Of a DNA stretch of 64,000 nt, positions 30,560 to 46,406 are shown in pieces; the stretch's first letter is position 1; every line of letters begins with the position of its first letter. The position numbers were made by a program, and so were the translations under genes. Source of the stretch: Obelidium mucronatum (Eukaryota; Chytridiomycota; Chytridiomycetes; Chytridiales; Chytriomycetaceae); contig JAIVFH010000057.1 in assembly GCA_025765595.1 (NCBI GenBank), forward strand, positions 62,001 through 126,000, written 5' to 3'. Under the pieces are notes generated by a model. It was not told where the DNA came from and searched no databases. It saw nothing but the letters and a program-made list of their open reading frames with translations.

Positions 30560-33500
30560 ATGGAATCTGAAATCTTTTCTCAACTCCGTCGTGGAATTAA
30601 CGACCTTGAAGGATCCGACGCTCCATTTGTCAATGGTACTTCATCCTACAGCACGGCTGAAGATATTGTTGATGATGTTGCTACTTTGACTTCTGTTGGT
30701 GCTGGAAAACCTACCATTGATCTGAACTCTGAGGATTTGTTCCCTGCCCTCCCACCATCAACCAGCACTGCCCCAAAGCCAACACAAGCATGGAGACCTG
30801 CTGTGACTAAGAGTAGTATCGTTGAACCAGGTACCAAGAAGCTTGGCTCCGGAAAGAAAGTTGCAGAATCGCTCGAAATCCCTTTCAGTTCTCAGGTATT
30901 TTCTTTTGCTTGCCTATCCCTCCCCTCCAGTGTTTTAACCAGCTGTACGTTGTAAAATCAGGAAAAACTTCCATCTACTGGAAAGAACTCTGTTGCTGAC
31001 CACGCCAGATCCATTGGGCTTAAGCATCAAGTCACAATCGATGTTCTTGCCAACCGCACAACTTTTGTCATTACTGGCAGACCAGATAGTGTGAAACTTG
31101 CTCGTCGTGATTTTGTTACGGCAATTGGAGTTCAGGTTCGGTTATTGTTTTCAAGTATATTTTCTTCGAGTACTGAACCATGAGGATTCAGGTTACCGAA
31201 GTTGTCATCGTCCCATCCTCTGTTCGCCCACACCTTCTCGGCGCGGGTGGAAAGAATCTGAAAGATCTTACCCTTCGTACTGGAACTTCGATTCAAGTGC
31301 CAAAGGCGGCGAAACCAGAAGACGGCGCTGAAATTGTTGAAGATGATGAGCAGCCTGTTACAATCAAGGGGAACTTTGAAGGCGTGCGTGATGCCAAAAA
31401 AGAGATTCTCGAACTTGTCTTGAAGAAGGTGTGGTACAAGGGCGACTTTGCTGTTTTGGCTGACATTTCCCCACCAGACGCAAAATTCGAACTCGCGGCT
31501 TATTGTTGATCGCGCATATCACCCATTTATTGCTGGTGCCAACAACTCAACCGTTGAAGCTATTGAAGCCAAGACTGGCACTCGTATTCATATTCCCCCC
31601 CTTGTTGTCCTATCGGAAAAGAAGGAAGGCGCCCCAGAAAAGAACCTCAATGAAATTGTTATTGCTGGTCCAAGAGATGGGGTTAAGGCAGCTGAAGAGG
31701 AAATTCGCACTCTTTACGAAGAGTTGGTGAGTTGTGATGTTGCCGCTATGACTTTTAACGTTTGAACTCCGTTATTCAGCAACGCACCACACGAACTCTC
31801 TCCTTCCCAATCAAGAAGAGACAGCATCGTTTCATTATTGGAGTCAAGGGAAAGAATCTCCAGGAGATTTTGGAAGCAACTGGATGCTCCGTTGAGCTTC
31901 CAGCTGCTAGTGACCCAAGTGACGTGGTTACTGTCAGAGGACCAGACAACATGTTGAGTGTGGCTCTCCAATCTGTTTTGCAAAAGGTGTGAAAATAGTT
32001 CTTCGTTTTTTGAGTTTTAACTCGTTTGCTACAGTCCAATCAAGTCAGCCTTGAAGAAATCCATGTCGCACGTGCCATTCCAGCTTCGACAAATCCACTT
32101 CTTTTCCTTCGTTACCTGTTCACCAAGGAAATCGCGGAAATTAAAAAGATTGAAACCGCCAACAACGTATCAGTCCACAGAATGTTGGAGAACCCAAGCG
32201 ATCCCGTCATTGAAATCCAAGGAAAAACCAAATTAGAAGCTGAATCTGCTCGTATCCAACTCAACCAGCTTGTTCAAGAATGGGGCCAGACACTGTTTTT
32301 TGGAGAAGTTGAGATCCCACATGGATTGCACAAGTTTGTTGTCGGAAAGGGTGGAGCCAACATTGTTAAGATGAAGGCTCAACCGGTTTGGGAAGGAAGA
32401 CTTGCCGATGTATTGGTTCCAAGTGAAAGCGAAGGATCGGATGAGATTTTACTTGTTGTAAGACGATTGCCTAGAGGTTTAGGAGGGGCTCCTAATGCCA
32501 AGGCTGCTGCCAAAAAGCCAGCTGGTGCCACCAAGGCTGAAGCTGAAGATGATGCCGAAGTATCTGCTTTCGCTGAAAAAGTACGAGCCGAAATTTTGAG
32601 TGTTTCTCTGGCCAATGCCGATTTCACCAGCGAAGTCGTTGCTGTTCCTGGAAAGTTTCACGGACGATTGATTGGCGCTGGCGGAAAAGATTTGAAGGAA
32701 CTTCTGTCCGCTTATGGAGACGAAGTGAGCATTCGTTTCCCTGCTGCCACTGGAAAAGAGGACAAGAAAAAGGACGACAAGAAAGTGGTGGATGCCGACA
32801 CTGTTGTCATTAAAGGTCCAAAGAAGCTTGTCGCTGACTGTAAAACCAAGATCTCAAAAATATTGGTTGAATTGAAGCGTATCGAGACCCTTGGATCTTT
32901 CACTGACACATTGAAGGTCAAGAAGGGCACTGGAAAGAAGCTCAGAGAGGGTGCTGGTGCACCAGTTAGCTCTGGATCCAATATTGTCAATGACCAAGGG
33001 CGCAGTGACACTATTGGATGGTTGATTCGCCTTATCAAAGAGAATCTTATTGCCCACCCTCCAAAGTCTTCCGACGCAGTGACTGCAGAAAACAACCACA
33101 TGCTTTCCCTTCTGAAAGTTGAAGTGACTGAATCAACCAAAGATGCTGACGATGTCATCACTTTCACTGGTCCAAAGGATATTGTTGCCATCGCCAAGAA
33201 AATTATCTCCGATCGTGCGGTGCGTCTCGCCAATCAAGTGACTCTTGAGTTCAAGGTTTTCCAAATCTGCTCTAAGGCAGCCAAGGATGTCCTTCAAGAG
33301 AATTTGATCCCAGATTTGAAAAGCCGCGTAATGCGCAAGCTTATTGGGCGTGAAGGAAAGAGTGTTAAGGCGTTAATGGACAAATATGCGGTCTCTATTC
33401 AGTTTCCTGAAGGAGGAAAGAAGCGTAAGAACAGAAACGCTGAAGAGGAGGTTGAGGAGGTTGAAGCTGCTGACGAAGAAGAGGAGGAATCTTCCAACTC

Positions 33501-35736
33501 CGTTGTTGATGGAATCGTGATTGTAAAGGGTAACCCGAAAGACGTGGAGTCTGCCAAGGCGGAAATTTTGAAGATTTCCGAAGCCGAAATTGTCAACTCT
33601 TTTACTACCACCTTTGAAGTCCCACGTTCAGTGCTTCCCCAAATTTTGGGAGCCTCTGGCTCAAAAATCAAGGCTCTCCGAGACAGCCACAACGTCAGAA
33701 TTGATTTGAAAGACTTCGAGAACGAGGATGGCGAAGTTTCTGTCTTGATTTCTTTGGAAGGAAGCAAGACCGATTGTTTGGCAGTGGAAAAGAAGATCCT
33801 TGGTGTTACCGATGAATTAGTCAACGTTGAAGTCCGTGCTGTTGCCGTGCCATCATACTTGCACAAGGATATTATCGGAGCTTCAGGAACTAGAATTAAG
33901 GCCGTCATTGATGCGTTTGGCGGTCAAGAGAAAGTCAAAGTTCAGTTCCCTCCCCGTGGTGACTCAGCAATTGGAACTGCCGACTCCAACTTCATTTCCT
34001 GCAAGGCCCATGTTCGTCAAATCGACGAACTTGTTGCTGCCGTTTTGAATGTTGTCAACGAAGTTCTAGCTGGCGATGAAGAAGCTTCCGATTTTACTCT
34101 CATTGATGAAAACACCGATGATACCACAGCTGAAGTTATTAGCATTCCGAAGTCTGATGTTTCCAGAGTCCTTGGAAAGGGTGGTGACTCCATTAAGTTT
34201 GCTATGCGGACTTTCAGAGTTATCTACTGGTTCACCGAGAAGGCTGGAGACTCTGAGCATGTGAATGTCAAGGTTGTTGGTCTCGCAGACAATGTCGAAG
34301 GTATCCGGCAAGCAGTTGAAGACATCAAGGGTAAATTGCGTGCCAGCAAAAAAGTTGCGCTTCCTTTGAAGGTTCGGGAGAACCTTGCCACTGCTGGAGC
34401 GGTCCATGATGCCGAAGCCGCCTCTGTCCAAGAATTGATTAAGAAGATTCGCGCCGAAAGCTCTGGAGCCGCATCTGCCGAGATCTCCAACTCTTCTTTG
34501 GCCGGCAGTGAAGACGCACATATTACTGTACGTGGTGATTCCAAATATGTCGATCTTGCTGTAAAGAGTCTTGAAAAGGGTCTCAAAGAATTGGTGAGTC
34601 TTATCTATTTTGTTCGGATTGTTTGGTTTCGCTTATTATCTTTCAAATGCATTTAGACGAAGTACGATGTTACTGTCCGTATTCCAGTGGAAGCCGATAT
34701 GAGAGGTCACATCATTGGAAAGGCAGGCTCAACAATTAGCAAAATTCGCACCGAAACAGAAGCTTTTGTGGAACTCGCCAGAGGAAGTGGACGCAATGCG
34801 GGTGATGTTGTTGTGATTCGTGGGACTACTGCTGCTGTAGAAAAGGCTACCGAACAGGTTCAAAAAATCATTGCGGATCAAGCCGGCTATATTGCGGCTG
34901 ACAAGGCCAGGAGAGCTGCCGCTGCTGCTGCCGCCGCTAAACAAGCTTCTTCATTTTCTGTCGGTCCCGCCAGAATTGATGATGCCGTTACTGATGGTAG
35001 CGACTATGTTGCTGCTCCCTCTGGTCCTGCTTCTATTCCTGGATTTGCCCCATCCCAACGTCCAGCCAAGGGGCAAAGACCTTCTGTTCCTGTTACTGTT
35101 GTGTCTTCTGCTCCATCCTACTACTCCTCGTTCACATCGGCTCCAGTTGAGGATTCATGGAAGCCTGTCGCTAAGAAAGGAAAGAAGGAGGAGGAAGTAT
35201 CTGTAGTTGGCGGTGCCCCAGCTGCCGCGGATGTTCCAGGTTCTGGCCCAAGCAAGAAGAAGAAGAAGAGCAAGAAGGCTTCTGCTGGAAGCACCGAGGT
35301 TGTTGATGCGGAAGTCGAAGCTTTGGCAGAAGTCGTTGTTGTAGCCCCAGTTAGGGCACCATCTCCGGCTAGAGCTCGTTCCCCTTCTCCAGCAAAAGTT
35401 GCTTCAGCACCCGTTGCTCCAGCTACGAAAAAGCCAGCCGCTGTTAACACTTTGAAACCGGCTGTTTCTGCCCCAACCCCAACTCCTTCACCAGCAGTTG
35501 CCACAGCCTCGGCTGCCAAGGCTGTTCCAGCAGTTGTTCCAGCAGTTGCACCAGCACCCCGTGTCGCCCCAGTTGTTGAAGATGATGGTTGGACTGTGAT
35601 TCCAAAGAAGGGTGCTGCTGCCGACGACGTGTCTGGGGAAGCTGCCAAGAAGAAGAAGAAGAACAAGAAGAAGAAGAAGACTGCTGCTGTTGGCGCCACC
35701 GAAAACGGTAACGATGAAGACGACGGGGACGAGTAA
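30560..35736 (+). CDS. Vigilin/Scp160-type multi-KH RNA-binding protein
   Basis: Cytoplasmic and ER-associated polysome protein that binds mRNA through many KH domains. I count about 13 KH units; clear GXXG loops include GAGG (31240), GVKG (31840), GKGG (32350), GAGG (32680), GREG (33350), GASG (33650 and 33880), GKGG (34180) and GKAG (34715). Others (around 32100, 33000, 34400) are degenerate. The N-terminus is acidic with LNSEDLFPALP; the C-terminus is Ala/Pro-rich with Lys blocks ([19 protein letters not shown]) and ends DDGDE. Introns: about 30896-30960, 31135-31190, 31725-31779, 31987-32034 and 34592-34656. One +1 break near 31487 separates KH1 from KH2. The exon from 32026 to about 34592 is fully open. 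Confidence 0.92.
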
Positions 35737-35845
35737 GATGATGATGATTGATGATTGACGATAATTTTTTATACTTAACTCAAACTTGTTTTCTCACTGT
35801 TCTCTTAAATAAAACCTAAAAGAGGTTGTTGGCATGAAAGCGTTT

Positions 35846-36105
35846 TAACTTGAACAGATATGTCTTTTATTCCTCCAACAAGCCCTCCGAGACAAATTCC
35901 GTGAGAAACATTGATTTGAACTGTTTCAAAAGATCCAGCTCGTCGTCATTGAAACTCGTTACTAACTCATCCTTTTGTCTAAAGCAAAAGTCTCCAAAGT
36001 ACTCTCCCGACTCACCGTCTCCTTTCCTTCAACACTCATTTTCAATTCCTCAATTTCGATAAACTCAATCCCTGTCTTCGGTGTCGCTGTTCGGTCTTTC
36101 AACGT
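35846..36105 (-). pseudogene. Truncated copy of the GT71 gene 3' end
   Basis: About 260 bp closely match the last part of the mannosyltransferase gene at 36210-36470, in the same orientation. The middle (about 35960-36035) is nearly identical; the outer parts have diverged and contain indels. No upstream exon or catalytic region is present, so this is a relic left downstream of the intact gene. The break near 36105 is abrupt. Confidence 0.75.
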
Positions 36106-36202
36106 TACAGCGCGGCACAACCAAAGACAGTTTAAAAATTGGTTTTAATCATGAAGCAACTAAGCAACTTAACAAACATTATTAGTCTCATTTCACTTAT
36201 TC

Positions 36203-38213
36203 TCAGAACTTGAACCACTTTTGGCCAACTCCCAACAATCCCTTAGCGAAGAAGTCCGTTAAAAACATTGATTTATACCGTTCCAAACGAGCCATCTCTT
36301 CGTCATTAAAACTGGATACTAACTCATCCTTTTGTCTAAAGCAAAAGTCTCCAAAGTACTCTCCCGACTCACCGTCTCCTTTTCCTTCAACACTCATTGT
36401 CAATCCCTCAATTTCGATAAACTCAAAACCTGTCTTCGGTGTCGCTTTTCGGTCTTTCAACACACCACCTCCGTTCCAGAAAAATGGATGACCAGTTTCA
36501 TTTAAATGCAATAACCAAAACCCGCAAACAACCATACGTCCCTCAACCTTCTGAGTCTCTTGCTCATTGAAATAACCAAGTGAGCCTGCCAAACCCGTGC
36601 TAAACGAGAATGGAACCCGAAGAAGCTCGTTTGCGATCCAGAAGGACTCCTTGTCTCCATAAGTCTTCACGTATGTAGTTTTTTCGCGCTCAATTTTTGA
36701 ATTCATACGGCAGGTGAGTAGAAGGGACAAAAAAATCCCAGGTCGACCTTTATCCACTACCATGAACGAACTGTCCATTTCATGGTGACTGCGCCCAGTC
36801 ATATAGCGGAGAGATTCGCTCGATGGAGATGGTGACGTGATTATCGACGCGAGCCAGACAGGCCCTTTAGCCCATTCGGGATTAAGTATGGTCCGATCAT
36901 GGTAGTACAGTTGCCCAGTTTTCTTGAATAAGTCCGACTGCAGTACTTGAACAGGATTTGAGAAGAAGAGAACGTCGTTGTCCATGTAGATGACTGTTCT
37001 GAAGGACGCCGCAAGTATAGCGAACGGTTTGAGTGAAACCCATGAGAATTTTGACACTTCATGTGGGAAAATCTCAAGAAGGTTGACTGTTTTCACGTTC
37101 GGAAGTTTGTTGAAAGCTTCAACCAGCTTTGGATGAAGGTCACTGTGTCCGCCATAGTGCACTTCAATCGGTGCTCTTACTCCTAATACTTCGCGGAGGG
37201 ATAGAATGGCATGGTATGTCAAGTAGAAACGTTCTGTGCCAGTCGTGATGACGATCCCGAAAGAGGATGGGTCCTGATAGGCAAACGATTCGAACATTTC
37301 AGTGATAGATTTGAATTTGAAGGCTGTAAAAGGGAACAGTGACGTAGTTTGCAGCTTAAGGATTTGGTTGAACTGGTGTTGGATGGATTTGAGAGAGACA
37401 CCAGGAGAGAGTGAATGGGTTTCTTTGATATTCCGGGTCAGCAAAAACGATATATATGCGGCTCTTCCTCGTCTAGCTAATTCCCGGAAGTCAGAGCGAT
37501 CGTATTTTTTGTCTTTCAATGACGTAGCATAAGAATGAACCAGGGAGAAGTTAGACGCCAGATATCTAAAGTAAAAAATTTAAAAAATATTAAAAATATG
37601 TGAGAGCATAACGTAAATGTAAATGAACAAACTTTGGGGCTTTCATTGTTTGGTTTGGCCGAAACTGAATTTTCGATTGCAAGTAGTCCATAACCAGAAC
37701 TTGGGCCACGTCTACTCCCTGCAAGCGTTCTTCCAGGTATTTGTCTTTTCGTGCATCGAATGTTATTTTCTCATAGAAGGTTGTTTGAATTACATCCAAG
37801 TTTGACGCATTGATATGGGAGGGTCGCACAAAGGGATCTGAAGAGTCGGATTCTTCAATTATGACTTCGTGATGATTTTGAAGACTATAAATTCCCGTAA
37901 TGGAGAAGAGGAATAGCCCGAGGCTGCCAAGCACCACGATTCTTTTAAAATTTGACAGGCGAATAAATTCAAAGGGCTTCTGAGGTAGGCGCATATCTTT
38001 GATGATGGTTCTAGATAAGCGATGATATTTGAAGATTGGCTGAAATGACAAAAATAAGGGATGTTGCGTTCTGCAGTTTTTTTTTGTTTTGGAAGGATAT
38101 TTTGACGCGTCTTTTAAACTTTCCATTCCAACGCTTGGTAAACAGTTGCCGACATAGTTAGCTTTTTCCAAATCGAAACGCGACTGCTGACAGTCTTCCA
38201 GTGCTGGCACCAT
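36203..38213 (-). CDS. MNN1-type alpha-1,3-mannosyltransferase (GT71)
   Basis: Golgi type II glycosyltransferase expected to add mannose to protein-linked glycans. A single membrane anchor (FKRIVVLGSLGLFLFSITGI, near 37900) precedes a stem. The GT71 domain follows: FGIVITTGTERF (37260), PIEVHYGGHSDL (37160), KPFAILAASFRTVIYMDNDV with the DxD motif as DND (37020-36970), FKKTGQLYYHDRT and HHEMDSSFMVV. One intron at about 37635-37567. The ATG at 38213 opens the longest reading frame; internal Met codons just before the membrane anchor (for example MRLPQKPFEF) would be equally plausible starts. The 3' end is partly duplicated downstream (35846-36105). Confidence 0.83.
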
Positions 38214-38467
38214 ACTCCTTCCTAGAGAACTCTAAGTATCTGACGGGAATTGAAAGAGCACCATTCGCATAAACATCAACTTTTAGTGTTGCCTGCCCAG
38301 TGTTTTGGAACGATTCGAAAATGACTGATTCAAGTTGTATTGAGAATGGTATAACTATTCAGTTATTGAAGTCGCTGGTATCAATTCATATTCCTCGTCT
38401 GTAACGCCGAGCTGGCTGGCTGCAGTGCGGCTCTCTGAGAAGTTTTGTAAATAAGAAAGTCGGGACT

Positions 38468-40056
38468 TTATTCATTTGAACTATTGCTCTGTGTGGTCTG
38501 CGTCTCTAAACTGCCTGGGCCATTTTCACTTATGTCTGATGGCTCAATAGCATTACTATTTTCAAACTGCTGGCTTTCGCTGTTCTGACTTGGCTGCTGA
38601 TTATCATTGCCGTTTGATGTTACCTCTATATAAGCAGTTCAACAATTTATCCATAAATACCAATTTGAGCTACCTGCTTCGGACGGGTGGACTCCGCTAT
38701 CCTGCTTGTCACTACCATTGGTTGAGGTTGGAATAATGCTGTCCCCGACAGAAGTGCCATCTATGCTTTCATTGATACTAGGACTGAATTGCATATCGTT
38801 CACGGGTGATTCTTGCTGGTCACTACTGTTTTGCGGTGTCAAAATTCCTCCAGCTTCGCTATCACTACTTTGCTGATTGTCTGGGCTCGAAGTTGTTTTA
38901 ACTGACTGATCTGGAGCGCCACTACTCTCAAGATTCTCTGGACTTCCAACAACTTCAGTTGGACTTTCAACGTTTTGAGTGGGTTCGATTTCTGCACTGG
39001 TTTCACTTGTCGCGTTCTCATCCGTTGTTTCAGCAAGGTACGTCGGAGGCGGTCGACCTTCTGTGACTGAAGGATTTTGATGAATCTCTTCAGATATGTC
39101 AGACTTGGGAGTAATTATCTCCGTAGTCGTTGAGTCTTCTGGACTCCCAACAGCTTCAGTTGGACTTTCCACGTTTTGAGTGGGTTCAATTTCAGCTCCG
39201 GTTTCACTCGTTGCGTTCTCATCCGTCGTTTCAGCAAGGTACGTCTGAGGCGGTCGAGCTTCGGTGACGGAAGGATTTAGATTAATCTCCTCAGATGTGT
39301 CGGATTTGGGAATAATTATCTCCGTAGTCGTTGGGTCTTCTGGACTTCCAACCACTTCAGTCGGGCTTTCAAAGTTTTGAGTGGGGGCTCCGGTTTCACT
39401 TGTTGCATTATCATACGTTGTTTCAGCAAGATACGTCTGAGGCGGTAGACCTTCGGTGACTGAAGGATTTTGATCAATCTCTTCAGATCTGTCAGATTTG
39501 GAAATAATAATCTCAGTTGCCGCTGATTCGGTTATCGCGCCGTCCGAGGATTCACTGTATTGCCGACTTGTTTCGGTCGGTAGCTGTTGAGATGGTAGCT
39601 GTTGAGATTCTGACGTCGAGATACCAGGTAAGCTTTCCGTTTCCGATAGAGATTGTCGAACAGATTCAAATGCATCGATATTGCCTGCTTCATAGCATAG
39701 CCCAGTGCGAACCCAGGAAGGGTCGTCTGATGGAGGAGTATGTGCTACCCACCACTGATTTACATAGTTGGCTCCTTTATAGCTCACTGTGTTTCCGGGT
39801 TTATCGTATTCCTTATTTTCTTCCCAGCGAGGGTAACATGCAGTTGATGCCAAAGTGGACGTGACAAAACCGGATTGGGAAGGTTCGAAGAAAGTTCCAG
39901 TGGTCGTAATTGAGAAACTGCTTACGATTGTCGATGTGGAAGTTGGTTTCGTTTGAGGCAGCGAGGAGGCGGATTCAGTTATTTGCGTCGAAGTATGTAG
40001 GGATACACTGCTGCTGATTCCAAGAGTAGTCGGTGTCGAAACAGTAATAGATGAAA

Positions 40057-40152
<96 letters not shown>

Positions 40153-41545
40153 AAAAATCGACAGTACCACGAGATGTACCGATACTAGAAATCACTGAAA
40201 CTGTGTCTGATAAGGTTGAGGTTCCAAAAGTTCGTGTGCTCGTAGAAGACGTCATGGTCAGAGACGCCGGGCTTGTTTTCGTTACCAGCGAGGACGCCGT
40301 CTGCGATGCGGAAAATTTAAGGCTTGTAGTGGTTGTCTCTGATGCTGTTATAGATGTCATTGTCTTCATACTGCATGAACCTTTTGACCGCCAGGCAATG
40401 TCGTGTGGTGGAGGTTCATGCTGGGTCCACCACTGATTGACGTAATTGATTCCATTATAGCTAACGCGATGTCCAGGCCTTCGATAGATTTTCGTTGCAT
40501 TCCATGCAGGATAACACAAGCTTGTGGTTGGGGACGACACAGTTCCTTCTGTACTCGTGGTTGTTGATGTTGAAGTAGTAGTAGAAGTTGTGGTGGTAGT
40601 AGAAGTTGTGGTCGTTGTTGTAGATGTCGACGTTGTTTCTACTGGTGGTGGTTGTGGCGGTTGCGGTTTTGGATTACAGACCCCTTTAGCCCATGCTTTG
40701 AATCTATTCAAAACACGCGATTCAAGATTTTCAAACTGCCCAATAATTCCGCTCTGGGCCAGTCCAAAGATCTTGTCAATATTTGACAGTTGTCCCTGGT
40801 AACACTGAGTTGAACACCACTCGGGAGCAAAGTCTACTGGATTGTATTCATGGCCAGCCATAAACTCAAGCACAGAAATAGAGTCTCTCAAAAAGTTTTT
40901 GTAGCAATCTGTATTTGGCAAGTTTTTTTTAAGGACAATCTATGTGCCAAATACAATAGCCTTACATTGCTTGTCGAATGCACTGCAAACTCCATCTGAA
41001 ACAAGCTTAACTGAAGACACCAAAGATTTTGCTGATACTTGATCACGTCTCAGATACTCATTGCCACAGCTCCGTGTCAGATCCTGAATGATCTTGGCGC
41101 TTCCTTTTGAACTCAAACAACCCTTCCACAACCCACAAACATATTGCTGCCCACTTATCTCATTGCTATTTCCGAGTGCAAAAGATATGTTGAGTCCGCT
41201 CATCTCGTAGCATTCACTCAACGCCAGCTCAAGCTGTGTGCGCCGCTTCGAGCAGAATATCACCGAGTCTCTCTTCACCAAGGATTCAGGGTCCAAGTTC
41301 CGGCTGTTTCCACATTTAAACTCGTTTATTCCAAGCGCGTTTCCAATCAGTGATTTGTGGGGTTTTGGGGTTTCACTGTCAAGGAGCTTGTGATCTTTGT
41401 TGCTGGAAAGCACTATCGATGCAAATAAATTCTGCTGGCATTTTGAGCAGAACGAAGCTGTATTGGGTGCCGCTTTGAAATCTCGGAATGGCGTGTGAGA
41501 AACCGAAATAGACTTCATCTGAATAAAAAAACCATGTCAAGAAAC

Positions 41546-41576
<31 letters not shown>

Positions 41577-42903
41577 CTTTTCGCGAAGAAAAAGAATAGA
41601 AAAAAACAAGCAAACTATGACATACATTTTCAAAAAGATCCAAGAAGCAATACTCGCTTCCCTCTCCCTTCCTACAGACATATTCCGGAACTCCCTCAAC
41701 AAAGCTTGCCGCAACACGCGTAAAATACCGCGCCAATGAAGACCCAGCCTGCTGCAGAAACCCCGACCCCGACAAAAAACACTCTTTGAGCAGTGAATCA
41801 TGCGCAGGTTTCACAACATTAGAACTACATTCCTTCCAACCATCACACATTTTTTCAACACTCGCGCGATCCGCATCCCCCCAAGAAAACACTGAAATCA
41901 AAGGATTCGAAGCAAACAAGTCGTTCAAATAGGTGCTGTTGGGTGGATCTGTGGATACCATGCTCAAGAAAGCTTCATACGCAGGCGTCCCACATGTTTG
42001 GACAGATTGAGCGAAACCATACCATGCATTCAGGCAATTCTTTGACGGTTCTTGAGGTGGTGGGGGGGTATTCGAGGTGGGACAAGTGAAGCTTAGATGG
42101 GCAATGATTGATTCTGTCAATGCGTTTGCGGTGGAATTGTCAGGCTCCTTGAATATAGCAGGCCAATAAGATTTTGTAATCAGTTCGACGCTTTGGTTGA
42201 AACACGATCCACAGATGGATGATTTTGATGATCCCTCTTGCAGCAGAGAAAACGCGGCGTCGCGATCGGAAGGATCTGATTCTGCCGTAAATATTGGATC
42301 GTTTAATCCAGTAATGGTCGAGAATACATCAGAATAACAATCTGGAAAAAAAAAAACACAAGTGCTTTGTTTTAAAAGAATAAAAAGAAATAAATATCGC
42401 CTTCGACACTAATTTACATTGGCCATTGCTTTCCGCGCAAAAAGATCCTCGTAAAAAAACGTATTCAGGAGACAAGTGCGATTCTACTTGATCTGTGTTT
42501 TTTGTTTTTTTGTATTTGTGTTCTTTCAAAATTGTCCAAAATCGAACCTCCCCCCAAAAAAACAAAAACAAACCACATTCCAAGTATTTCGACGGAACAC
42601 ACGCGTCCAAAGCAGAACAAATAAAAGTAAATGCATCACTCAAAGGTGGTGGAACTGGTAGTCTATACGCCGCTGCTGCTGGATGCCCTGGCATCGGGAG
42701 GCTTTGAAACGTTGATAACGCGCAGTCGGCTTGATCATCGCGTTTATTAGATTTAAAGGCGAAATGATATAAGCCACTTTTTTACCCGAAATCTTGTATA
42801 CTTCAGCTAGCGTCAAGTGGTTGCATGCTTTTTGTGACTTGGCCATCACAATAGATTGAATTCCAATCATCAGTGTGATGAGAACCTGGCACACAATGTT
42901 CAT
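38468..42903 (-). CDS. Secreted mucin-like protein with two CBM5/12 chitin-binding modules
   Basis: From the ATG at 42903: a hydrophobic signal peptide (MNIVCQVLITLMIGIQSIVM), then several Cys-containing repeats of about 150-200 residues (42640-40680) that I do not recognise. Next is a Thr-rich linker, a CBM5-like module (CYPAWNATKIYRRPGHRVSY, 40510-40370), a long Thr/Ser stretch, a second CBM5 module (CYPRWEENKEYDKPGNTVSY, 39840-39700), 67-residue Ser/Thr/Glu-rich repeats, and an acidic Gln/Ser/Asn tail after a last intron (about 38671-38625). The frame stays open for 760 residues through the repeats. Introns also lie near 42780-42705, 42590-42440, 42415-42340, 41640-41520 and 40980-40920. 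Probably heavily O-glycosylated and wall- or matrix-bound; no GPI signal is seen. Confidence 0.68.
38940..39510 (-). repeat. 201-bp (67-residue) tandem coding repeat, about 3 copies
   Basis: Repeat boundaries recur at about 38940, 39141 and 39342 (GGACT-CCAAC-..CTTCAGT), giving a 201-bp period in frame with the mucin-like protein. Each unit carries SPTEVVGSPE, TTEII.PKSD.SEEI and PSVTE..PP.TYLAETT. The third copy is shortened. Confidence 0.85.
40061..40152. repeat. (TAG)n trinucleotide microsatellite, about 30 units
   Basis: A perfect AGT/TAG run that is translated on the minus strand as an uninterrupted polythreonine run (ACT codons) in the mucin-like protein. Pure codon use implies recent slippage and likely length polymorphism. 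Confidence 0.95.
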
Positions 42904-43150
42904 TTCGCTGAATTTCCGAGTAATCGCAAGTGGTTTTAAGAGGGCACGCCGTATTAAGCTTTTCAAAGCGTAGTTTTCAACTTGAATGAACTGATGAGTG
43001 TCGGCTGTGTTTTCTTCTCTGTTTTTGATTACCAGCAATTTCAAACTCCGTAAGTATACCGTCAGAACGATTCAGAATGACTTTGCTTCCAATTTATACG
43101 AACCCAGATACAAAGTTCAACTTTGGTAAATCCAACAACAAACAACAACC

Positions 43151-43181
<31 letters not shown>

Positions 43182-43303
43182 GAACATTAAATAAAATGCA
43201 AAGTGTTAAACCATTCTATCCCCCCCTTCAAAAGAAAAGAAAATAATTAAAAAAAAAAAATAAAAATAAAAGAACAATTAAAAAACAAAACAAAAAACAA
43301 ACA
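42904..43303. other. Intergenic, A-rich
   Basis: A 400-bp spacer between the NVL/RIX7 stop and the mucin start, both minus strand. It holds an A-run of about 30 bases near 43148-43179 and further A-rich sequence to 43300, probably the AAA-ATPase 3' UTR. No gene seen. Confidence 0.5.
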
Positions 43304-46357
<3,054 letters not shown>

Positions 46358-46406
46358 TTGGTTTTTTTTGTTTTTTCTTTCTTTTTTTTTCTTTCTTTTT
46401 TGTTTT

